Source: Candidatus Heimdallarchaeota archaeon (GTDB taxonomy: Archaea > Asgardarchaeota > Heimdallarchaeia > Heimdallarchaeales > Kariarchaeaceae). From it: DNA of 21,394 nt. The notes beneath the pieces were generated by a model. That model searched no databases, was not told the DNA's origin, and saw nothing but the letters and a program-made list of their open reading frames with translations. Numbering within the stretch: the stretch's first letter is position 1; each line of letters starts with the position of its first letter. The translations under genes and the position numbers were made by a program. This document shows positions 14,721 to 20,621 of the stretch, one piece after another. Location of the stretch: positions 1-21,394 of the forward strand of contig WAMJ01000040.1 in the NCBI GenBank assembly GCA_015522385.1, in the 5' to 3' direction.

Positions 14721-15755
14721 CTAAGATAGAGCTCCCTCCTCTGAGACCAGTCTGTGAATGTGCTGAGCTACACCTCGTGCGAATTTCTCCGAGTTATTCG
14801 GAGGTGGTATCATATGGTAATTGGTGATCCCAACCTCACTTGCCTCCTCCCTGTACAATATATCGATCTCGTAAAGGGTCTCTATGTGATCTGTAACGAA
14901 TCCCAAGGGTACGACAAACATGCACGAGATTGACTCACCAGCCAAATCCCCGATCACCTCGGAAGTGGAAGGTTCAATCCATTCAACGGGACCGACTTGA
15001 CTCTGGAAAGAGAGTGAGAATCTTACATTCACACCCATTTCCTTCAGCTTTCTGACTATCAGCTCATATGATTCAGTGATCAGAGCTTCGTATGGGTCAC
15101 CTTCAGCGACGTACTTCTTAGGTAATGCATGAGAACTAAATAGAATTACCATATTCTCTCGATCAGATTCATCCAACTTCTGCCATCTTTCATAGACCAC
15201 GTCCACCCACCAGTTGATGTAGAATTTTTCGAATGACCAGTCCTCGACCCAGTGTATCCTCGTCTTTCTTCCGAGGTATCTCTTCCAAAATTCTTCCGAG
15301 AAGTCATTCAACGAAGAACCAGTTGTAGACTTGCTGAAATGCGGATAAAGCGGGTAGAGTAGAAGACGATCTGCCTTTAGTTTGTTTAATCTATCCACCA
15401 CCTCCTTTGACCGAGGATCAGTGTATCTCATTATCAAATGTGTCCTGTATCCCTCACCAAGCTCTGCTTTTACTTTATCAATAAAATTATTTGTAATCTT
15501 CAGGATCGGAGACCCACCTCCAATCTTCTTATACATGTTCCGCGTATTTCTGGATCTGAAAGTTGATATCAACCACGCAAGATTCTTCTGGAACCGTCTC
15601 ATCCACTTCGGCAGTTGAATTATGTACTCATCAGAAAATAGATTAAATAGGAAAGCTTTTACTGCTTTTAAATTTGCGGGACCACCCATCTGTAGAAAAA
15701 CTACATCAACAGGAGTATTATTCTTATTGGGAGAACCCTCTGAATCTTGTGGCAT
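14721..15755 (-). CDS. hemH: Ferrochelatase (protoporphyrin type)
   Basis: Inserts Fe2+ into protoporphyrin IX to make protoheme, the last step, although it is the first gene of the operon. 344 residues. Catalytic His209 is in LFSSHALPKKY, and Glu292 is in VTDHIETLYEID. LLYPLYPHFSKSTTGSS and SFQSQVGPVEWIEPST are classic family segments, and the GDPY after the catalytic His is typical of the protoporphyrin enzymes. No Cys cluster for a 2Fe-2S site is seen. The ATG at 15755 lacks a ribosome site; a TATA box 30 nt upstream puts transcription start at about 15759, so the mRNA is nearly leaderless. The N-terminal about 15 residues are a polar extension before VDVVFLQMGGP. Confidence 0.94.
   Translation of the reverse strand: MPQDSEGSPNKNNTPVDVVFLQMGGPANLKAVKAFLFNLFSDEYIIQLPKWMRRFQKNLAWLISTFRSRNTRNMYKKIGGGSPILKITNNFIDKVKAELGEGYRTHLIMRYTDPRSKEVVDRLNKLKADRLLLYPLYPHFSKSTTGSSLNDFSEEFWKRYLGRKTRIHWVEDWSFEKFYINWWVDVVYERWQKLDESDRENMVILFSSHALPKKYVAEGDPYEALITESYELIVRKLKEMGVNVRFSLSFQSQVGPVEWIEPSTSEVIGDLAGESISCMFVVPLGFVTDHIETLYEIDILYREEASEVGITNYHMIPPPNNSEKFARGVAQHIHRLVSEEGALS
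14734..14739 (-). promoter_or_regulatory. Ribosome binding site that marks the likely hemA start
   Basis: GGAGGG on the minus strand, inside the end of hemH. It has no ATG, GTG or TTG within reach in the hemA frame: the in-frame codons 6 and 9 nt downstream are ATC and TTA. Other junctions in this operon have GGAGG-type sites 6-9 nt before their starts, so this site probably serves hemA from a non-standard start codon. Confidence 0.6.
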
Positions 15756-15781
15756 TCTTGGATGTAAGAAATTAGTTTTTA

Positions 15782-15789
15782 ATATAAAG
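15782..15789 (-). promoter_or_regulatory. TATA box of the heme operon
   Basis: Reads CTTTATAT on the minus strand, followed by an A/T-rich stretch. The predicted transcription start is near 15759, about 4 nt before the hemH ATG. It is the only clear promoter found for the eight-gene operon, whose internal junctions all overlap or are separated by at most a few tens of nt. Confidence 0.6.
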
Positions 15790-15801
15790 AAATTGTTCCA
15801 G

Positions 15802-15815
15802 ACTGTCCAGACAGT
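15802..15815. promoter_or_regulatory. Perfect palindrome ACTGTC-CA-GACAGT between hemH and the TrmB gene
   Basis: Two 6-bp arms with a 2-bp centre, about 13-33 bp upstream of the heme operon TATA box and about 37 bp upstream of the TATA box of the divergent regulator gene. It also overlaps a direct repeat of CCAGAC at 15798-15803 and 15807-15812. Position and symmetry fit a dimeric regulator controlling hem, its own divergent gene, or both. Confidence 0.55.
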
Positions 15816-15851
15816 GCGTTACAGCCAATTTCAGAACCTACAACCCAAGAT

Positions 15852-15859
15852 CATAAATA
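15852..15859 (+). promoter_or_regulatory. Probable TATA box of the TrmB-type regulator gene
   Basis: CATAAATA lies about 35 nt before the ATG, giving an expected transcription start near 15880 and a short leader that contains GGAGAAG. Motif and spacing are the only evidence. Confidence 0.4.
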
Positions 15860-15893
15860 CCATGGTAGCAGAAATGGCTTAACGGAGAAGTTA

Positions 15894-16712
15894 ATGAAGA
15901 ATAACAAAATTCTGCTTGAAAGTCTGAAGCATAAAATTAGCGAAATCCCATTAATTGTATACAGAAATTTGGAAGACCTCCTTGTCATCACCCCATCCGA
16001 AGGGAGGATATTTGTCACATTACTCCTCTATGATGCTCTATCCGCCAGAGAGATCGCCTTTGTTACGGACATCCCACGAACGAAGGTGTACAATCACATC
16101 AAATCGTTGGTCACCAAGGGGATCATCATCGAGAGATCGAGTAAACCTGCAAATGTGTATTTTGCTACGGATCCAAAGTTGCTTCATTCCAGATATATCA
16201 CCAAGTGGAAGTCACATCTACTAGACAGGGAGGAAAGGTTGGGGCAACTCGTAGATATGCTTATCGGTCTCCAGAGCGAGGAAAAACTCTTGTCTAATCC
16301 GGAAAATATCTCCGTGTCAAATACATTTCCAGAGATATACAGAGCGATTGAGGATGCAAATTCAAGAGTTTGGATTGTTGCTTCTGGGAAGGGAGGGATG
16401 TACAACTGGTCTGAGACTGCGAACACCTTGGCAGAACTTGTCAATCGGGGAATAGATGTCACCTACATCGTGGATAAACCAATAATTCCAAAAATCTTGG
16501 AAAAACACTTCAGACCTTTATTGGATAAAGGGAAGAGTATCCGAACGATTTATCAAAAGGTTGTACCGCACAACATGCTGATAGTAGATGAGAATTTGTT
16601 CATAATTAATATAAGCCCCGAGAGCTCCTCAATTGAGAATGTTCAGCACCGTGATATTGTAAATACCTATATCCTCTACCTTGAAGGGATAATAGAGGGT
16701 GCGAAACATTAG
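15894..16712 (+). CDS. TrmB-type transcriptional regulator, candidate regulator of the heme operon
   Basis: DNA-binding protein of 272 residues. Residues about 30-100 form a winged helix: TPSEGRIFVTLLLYDALSAREIA, then the recognition helix around DIPRTKVYNHIKSLVTKG, and a wing ending in ANVYFATDPK, as in TrmB proteins. A helical linker (about 100-130) follows. The C-terminal part (IYRAIEDANSRVWIVASGKG, later HNMLIVDENLFIINISPES) resembles the PLD-like sensor domain of TrmB relatives. No classic sugar-binding evidence is visible, so the ligand is unknown. It is divergent from hemH, sharing a 138-bp region with a perfect palindrome, the usual arrangement of a local regulator and its target. GGAGAAG lies just upstream of the ATG. 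It ends 2 nt from a converging gene. Confidence 0.8.
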   Translation: MKNNKILLESLKHKISEIPLIVYRNLEDLLVITPSEGRIFVTLLLYDALSAREIAFVTDIPRTKVYNHIKSLVTKGIIIERSSKPANVYFATDPKLLHSRYITKWKSHLLDREERLGQLVDMLIGLQSEEKLLSNPENISVSNTFPEIYRAIEDANSRVWIVASGKGGMYNWSETANTLAELVNRGIDVTYIVDKPIIPKILEKHFRPLLDKGKSIRTIYQKVVPHNMLIVDENLFIINISPESSSIENVQHRDIVNTYILYLEGIIEGAKH

Positions 16713-16714
16713 GC

Positions 16715-17512
16715 TCACTCGCCAGGAGCGGAGAACCTGTCCCTTGATACCCTCCAGATTCTGCGGTTGACGAGCGAGAGAACGAGCAACCATCCTACAA
16801 GCACAAGCAGCCTGTAGATAATGTCCATGACATCCAATCCATTGGACACGAGAACCATTGCAGGGAAGTCAACCATGCTGCTCATAGGGTTGAGCACAAG
16901 CATGTCCCGAACCCCCTGTGGAAAAAGTGCTAGGGGGATGATGGCTCCACCGAAGAACATCAACGTACCAATCAGTGAACCTCCAAATCCTCCGATACGA
17001 CCAACAAGTACTGCTGCTGCTGCCAGTATCGATACAATAAGGTACTGGAGCACAGTGTTCAGGAGGATCAGGATCAAGATCAGAAGCCCCTTAGCAAGGG
17101 TCAACTCCACTGTTATTCCCATGAGTGAAATCACCACAGCGAGGGTGATACTTCCAGTGACGAAATAGATGAGAAAATCGCCCCATCCCTCGAAGATCTC
17201 CTTAACGTGGTAGTCGATGGGAAGCGTAAATCCGACAACAGCACCACCCTGCACAAGATCCTGCTCCATCTTGATCATTGTCTCCTGAGTGTTGTACAGG
17301 AACTGCAAGAAAGCAGTAAAACTGACGAAGAGAAGGATCTGGCTCCTACTTAGACCCATGAACTGTGATGAGGAACCGACGATGAAGTCCCACAAAAGGA
17401 CAGTAACAAATACCCTGATTGGGAGCTGGAGAAGAATAAAGAGATAATTTAGCCGGAAGACCATCTTGGTTCGGATGGCCACCCTTAGGCTTGACGGGAG
17501 CTGGGCGAACAT
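16715..17512 (-). CDS. ABC transporter permease, ABC2_membrane_6 (DUF990) type
   Basis: Membrane protein of 265 residues with about six hydrophobic segments. The N-terminal RTKMVFRLNYLFILLQLPIRVFVTVLLWDFI and the late motif ...FGGAIIPLALFP..V...L.LNP are characteristic of the permeases that pair with ATPases carrying the VFGQR motif. The ATG overlaps the preceding stop by one base (TGATG), and GGAGGT lies 8 nt upstream, so it is coupled to the upstream permease. Last gene of a three-gene exporter unit. It ends only 2 nt from the converging regulator gene. Relatives are annotated as viologen/antibiotic exporter subunits, but the substrate here is unknown. Confidence 0.85.
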   Translation of the reverse strand: MFAQLPSSLRVAIRTKMVFRLNYLFILLQLPIRVFVTVLLWDFIVGSSSQFMGLSRSQILLFVSFTAFLQFLYNTQETMIKMEQDLVQGGAVVGFTLPIDYHVKEIFEGWGDFLIYFVTGSITLAVVISLMGITVELTLAKGLLILILILLNTVLQYLIVSILAAAAVLVGRIGGFGGSLIGTLMFFGGAIIPLALFPQGVRDMLVLNPMSSMVDFPAMVLVSNGLDVMDIIYRLLVLVGWLLVLSLVNRRIWRVSRDRFSAPGE

Positions 17513-18291
17513 CAGAGGCTACCTCCGGACTGGTAGTTCTTCAATCCACTCTCCCAGAGTTTCCTAAAGAGGGAGAACCAGATAGTGAGGAGGATGGTGA
17601 GGACTGCCACACCCCACAGAACCATATCGACAGATACACGCTGCAGGATGATACTGGCCGGAAAGGTGGCGACGAAGAAGAGTGGGACAATGAATGTGAG
17701 TAAGAACCCGGTCGCACCTCCGAGCCCATCAAGAGGAAAACGCTTAGCCAAACCAAAATTGTTCAATACCTGCACTATCGCCTGCATGGTTCCGATCCAG
17801 AATGACAGGAGATTGAACACCATAGCAACCAAGTTCTCCAGAACCGATCCTGCAATCGCCAGTATGACACCAAGGAGGAAGAGGAGGGGGTTGAGTCCTG
17901 GGTTCAGGTAGTACGCTATCCCTACTGCTATGAGGGAGACGATTGGAGTGAGAAGCCGTTCAGGGGAGAGCACTCTCCCGATCAACGCCTTGGTGGGGTT
18001 CTCTGGTAGAATGAGAATTGAGTCTAGCGATCCATGGACCACAAGGTATGGCAAGAAATAGAAGCCCAAAGAGAGTATCTGGAACACCGAGAGACTGAGA
18101 TGGGAGAAAGCGATAATGAGACCCATCTCCTTGAAGCTCCAACCGTTGAAAGTGCTGTTGAATGAGAGTCCCCCAAGGATAAACCAGAAGAGGAAGAACT
18201 GCACGATCCCAGTTATCATCTTGAAGAATACCATGGTGAAGTTCAACCTGAATGCCATCATCTCCCTGAGATTCAGGCGGAGGTACGCCAT
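17512..18291 (-). CDS. ABC transporter permease, ABC2_membrane_6 (DUF990) type
   Basis: Membrane protein of 259 residues with about six hydrophobic segments. It is the partner of the next permease and shares its plan: an N-terminal LNLREMMAFRLNFTMVFFKMITGIVQFFLFWFIL segment, and the late FIVPLFFVATFPASIIL segment that corresponds to the FxxPLxLFP turn of the family. I use the ATG at 18291, since GGTGAT lies 7 nt upstream and the codon overlaps the ATPase stop (TGATG); a GTG one codon earlier is also possible. The two permeases probably form a heterodimer with the ATPase coded upstream. Confidence 0.85.
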   Translation of the reverse strand: MAYLRLNLREMMAFRLNFTMVFFKMITGIVQFFLFWFILGGLSFNSTFNGWSFKEMGLIIAFSHLSLSVFQILSLGFYFLPYLVVHGSLDSILILPENPTKALIGRVLSPERLLTPIVSLIAVGIAYYLNPGLNPLLFLLGVILAIAGSVLENLVAMVFNLLSFWIGTMQAIVQVLNNFGLAKRFPLDGLGGATGFLLTFIVPLFFVATFPASIILQRVSVDMVLWGVAVLTILLTIWFSLFRKLWESGLKNYQSGGSL

Positions 18292-19259
18292 CACTGCCTA
18301 TCACCCACCGTGAGGGCGTCCACGAGACTCTGTTTCTTGATCCGGATGTCCTTGATCTTAAAGCCTTCGTAGAGCATCTTCATGATATCCTCGATGGAGT
18401 CATCGAATGAGATCTTCAGCGTGTCACCCTCTTGCGTGACCTCGGTCGCCAGCTGCTTAAGCCCATCGAGGGAGGTCTCGACCGGGACATCACGTGGGCC
18501 CTCTGTCTCGACAAAGAGGAGGTTGCTGAGTTTAAGCTCATGGTTGAGTTCCTCCTGTGTACCCCTGAACTGCAACTGTCCGTTGGAGATGATGATGTAG
18601 TCGTCGCACATGTTCTCTAGCTCGGCGAGGTCGTGGCTTGATATGATCGTGGTCACGTCGTTCTCGCGGACGTACCTCACGAGCAGTTCCCTCAGTTTCG
18701 CCTTCGCCTTGAAATCCAGACCTATTGAGGGCTCGTCGAGGAAGAGGAGATCAGGACCGTGGAGCAGAGCTGCTACGATGTCGCACTTCCTCCTCTGCCC
18801 GAGGCTCAGCTCCCTCGGGGGACGGTCGATGAGGTCGGTAATTCCAAATAGCTCGGATAGGTAATCCAACCTCTGGTTGAATATAGACTTAGGTACCCTG
18901 TATATGTCCCTTAGCCACTCATAGGAGTAGCGGACGGGGATCGTCAACCTGAGTATAGTCCTCTGTCCGAAGACGATACCCACCCTTTTCATCAATTCCT
19001 TACGCTGCTTGAAAGGATCCATTCCAAGAACTGATATATAACCTGAATTCGGGCTGAGTATCCCTGTCATGAGCTTGATCACGGTGGACTTTCCAGCTCC
19101 ATTCTCACCTATCAGTCCAGTTATTCCAGGCTTATCCACGGAAAATGACAGATTCTTCACCGCAGACACCTCGTGGAATACAGGGTTCAAAAATCCCTTA
19201 AGACCATTCTGTAGTCTAACCCTGTACGATTTAGAAACCTGTGAAAAAAGTATCAACAT
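18291..19259 (-). CDS. ABC transporter ATP-binding protein with VFGQR motif
   Basis: Nucleotide-binding subunit, 322 residues from the ATG at 19259. Walker A is at 51-59 (GENGAGKST), followed by the Q-loop IVFGQRTIL, the signature ELSLGQRRKCDI (LSLGQ, not LSGGQ), Walker B LLFLDEPSIGLD and the switch His ISSHDLAELE. Pre-Walker sequence GLKGFLNPVFHEVSAVKNLSF and the FGQR/LSLGQR pair are typical of ATPases that work with ABC2_membrane_6 permeases, as coded immediately downstream. The last 80 residues form an extra C-terminal domain. A GTG five codons upstream is possible, but the ATG lies 2 nt from the start of transcription expected from the TATA box at 19283-19290, so leaderless translation is likely. 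Exporter with unknown substrate. Confidence 0.9.
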   Translation of the reverse strand: MLILFSQVSKSYRVRLQNGLKGFLNPVFHEVSAVKNLSFSVDKPGITGLIGENGAGKSTVIKLMTGILSPNSGYISVLGMDPFKQRKELMKRVGIVFGQRTILRLTIPVRYSYEWLRDIYRVPKSIFNQRLDYLSELFGITDLIDRPPRELSLGQRRKCDIVAALLHGPDLLFLDEPSIGLDFKAKAKLRELLVRYVRENDVTTIISSHDLAELENMCDDYIIISNGQLQFRGTQEELNHELKLSNLLFVETEGPRDVPVETSLDGLKQLATEVTQEGDTLKISFDDSIEDIMKMLYEGFKIKDIRIKKQSLVDALTVGDRQ

Positions 19260-19282
19260 CGTTGGAGTCTGCACGAATTGGG

Positions 19283-19290
19283 TATAAATA
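19283..19290 (-). promoter_or_regulatory. TATA box of the second ABC exporter operon
   Basis: TATTTATA on the minus strand, with transcription expected to start near 19261, next to the ATG at 19259. No ribosome site lies between, again fitting a leaderless message. Confidence 0.55.
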
Positions 19291-19310
19291 ATGATGAATT
19301 TCGAAGTGAC

Positions 19311-19670
19311 CTAAGATTCGGTCTCCTCAAAGACCTCTCCGATTATCTCATTCCTGAGCTCATCGACCACATCGAATGACCTCCTGAGGATGTCAGAGGA
19401 GAGCTCCCCGAGCTTCGCCTTTACCACCTTCGTGACCACTCTTGAGGTCTTCTCTCCGAGGATGAGCTTGTGAACTGCTTTCATCCCATCTGAATAATTC
19501 TCGGAAATAGTCTTTGTGACATCCTCTTTGACTGCTTCTTGTATCCCAGTAACGAGTTCCCTCATAGTTTTATCAGAGAAGATACCATCAAATGCCTGAT
19601 TGATCTCCTCGTCAATCTCGTCCATTACCTCATCGAAAATTGTCTTGGCCGTTCCCGTCAAGTCGTTCAT
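19311..19670 (-). CDS. Unrecognised helical, charged protein
   Basis: About 119 residues, with no motif I recognise. Composition is rich in Glu, Asp, Lys and Val, with long predicted helices (TAKTIFDEVMDEIDEEINQAF, GIQEAVKEDVTKTISE, TSRVVTKVVKAKLGEL, SFDVVDELRNEIIGEVFEE) and no membrane segment. It may be a small helical bundle. The ATG at 19670 is chosen; the frame can be extended to a TTG at 19778, but the extra residues are coded by triplets unlike the body of the gene and include a short palindromic stretch, so this part is more likely a leader. There is no good ribosome site; GGAAAGG lies 17 nt upstream. The gene ends about 50 nt before the ABC ATPase and reads in the same direction, but each has its own TATA box. 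Confidence 0.5.
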   Translation of the reverse strand: MNDLTGTAKTIFDEVMDEIDEEINQAFDGIFSDKTMRELVTGIQEAVKEDVTKTISENYSDGMKAVHKLILGEKTSRVVTKVVKAKLGELSSDILRRSFDVVDELRNEIIGEVFEETES

Positions 19671-19808
19671 TGATGGGGATAATGACCTTTCCTTAAGTAT
19701 CTTTCCTACAGAGATTAGAGTAGTGCGACAACAGTGCACTCTGTCTGAACGCGTGGTCTGTCCATCAATTTTAAACAATGTGTGATAAGAATCCAGAAAA
19801 TTTATAAA
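19671..19808 (-). promoter_or_regulatory. TATA box and about 108-nt leader of the helical-protein gene
   Basis: A TATA box (TTTATAAATT on the minus strand, 19799-19808) predicts transcription from about 19778, which would leave a leader of roughly 108 nt before the ATG at 19670. The leader holds AGTGCACT (19733-19740), framed by ACAG and CTGT (19731-19744). The alternative is leaderless translation from the TTG at 19778. The same AT-rich block lies upstream of the divergent DUF2892 gene and may serve both directions. Confidence 0.4.
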
Positions 19809-19814
19809 TAAATA

Positions 19815-19882
19815 TGTATATGCAACTATTGACTATGCATCAATTGTATATGCAACTTGTAGAATTCCCAGTTGCTAGCAAC
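19815..19882. promoter_or_regulatory. Direct repeats and palindrome, candidate operator of the MarR operon
   Basis: A 13-bp direct repeat TGTATATGCAACT occurs at 19815-19827 and 19845-19857, exactly 30 bp apart. Between them is the inverted repeat ATTGA-N7-TCAAT (19828-19844). Downstream at 19871-19882 is a perfect 12-bp palindrome GTTGCTAGCAAC. The GCAAC core is common to all three sites. The block spans the likely promoter of the DUF2892-MarR unit, and MarR proteins normally bind palindromes overlapping their own promoter, so self-control is the simplest reading. Confidence 0.5.
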
Positions 19883-19910
19883 AGATCATAGATAGGAAGT
19901 GAAAAACACA

Positions 19911-20132
19911 ATGCCAGAACACAACGTTGGAAACACCGATAAAATCATCAGATATATTCTCGCCATAGTACTATTTGCAGTTGCAATATTCCTAGGTCTT
20001 AATAACCAAGTCACCACAGCAATAATTGTGGGAGTCGTGGGGCTAATCCCGCTGGTCACGGCAGCGGTAAACTTCTGCCCAATATACAGGATCTTCGGAA
20101 TTAGTACCTGTTCAAATACCAAGACTGCCTAG
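19911..20132 (+). CDS. Small DUF2892 membrane protein
   Basis: 73 residues, two hydrophobic segments (about 13-30 and 34-52). The N-terminal NVGNTDKIIRYILA and C-terminal NFCPIYRIFGISTC match DUF2892, the module also attached to rhodanese domains in YgaP-like proteins; the two Cys are conserved. No rhodanese domain is present. The ATG at 19911 is chosen because GGAAGTGA lies 8 nt upstream; a GTG at 19899 would have that site inside its own codons. The gene is followed after 11 nt by a MarR regulator and is probably co-transcribed. Related families are linked with sulfur or persulfide handling, which is a hint and not proof. Confidence 0.85.
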   Translation: MPEHNVGNTDKIIRYILAIVLFAVAIFLGLNNQVTTAIIVGVVGLIPLVTAAVNFCPIYRIFGISTCSNTKTA

Positions 20133-20143
20133 GACAGCAAGAT

Positions 20144-20620
20144 ATGACTGACATAGACTTTTTGGAGCTTGTCAACTCCTGTTTTTGTACCAATACCAGA
20201 ATCCTCTCTCGGAAGATCACACGACTTTATGATGCCTACCTTGCACCGTCAGGGATTAATATTAATCAGTTATCCATCCTCCTGACTATTCAAGGGTTGA
20301 ACCAGAGATCAGGAGATAGATCCGCCACCGCTACTGAGTTGGCTGAGTACTTGAGTATGGACAACTCCTCAGTCTCTCGGAGTCTCCGCACATTGGAGAG
20401 AATGGCGATCGTTACCATGGTTTCTCCAGAAAACAATCGTCGGAAGAAGCACATCGAGCTTACCAAGCACGGGGAAGAGGTCCTCATGAAGGCGTTCCCA
20501 TATTGGAATCAGGCGCAGGAGAAGATCAGGGAGCAGATTGGCACCGACTCCTTCTCCCAGATGATCAGACTACTCACCACGATTCACCCCGAGATTGATA
20601 TAAAGAACGTAGAATCATAA
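20144..20620 (+). CDS. MarR-family transcriptional regulator with N-terminal Cys pair
   Basis: 158 residues, length normal for MarR. Residues about 55-105 form the winged helix (ATATELAEYLSMDNSSVSRSLRTLERMAIV, then a wing with SPENNRRKKHIELTKHG). Flanking helices form the dimer interface. Cys13 and Cys15 (CFCTNTR) are followed by KITRLYDAYLAPSGININQLSIL, a pattern common in a MarR subgroup with a C-x-C near the start; the thiols could serve as a redox sensor. It follows the DUF2892 gene by 11 nt. The palindrome and direct repeats upstream of the unit are candidate operators. Ends 1 nt from the converging PAS gene. Ligand and targets unknown. Confidence 0.9.
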   Translation: MTDIDFLELVNSCFCTNTRILSRKITRLYDAYLAPSGININQLSILLTIQGLNQRSGDRSATATELAEYLSMDNSSVSRSLRTLERMAIVTMVSPENNRRKKHIELTKHGEEVLMKAFPYWNQAQEKIREQIGTDSFSQMIRLLTTIHPEIDIKNVES

Positions 20621-20621
20621 T

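Noticed and set aside
5946..15755. Coproporphyrin-dependent (Gram-positive type) heme route
   Set aside because: No HemQ/ChdC is present, HemN is, and the ferrochelatase has the features of the protoporphyrin enzyme (GDPY and SFQS segments).
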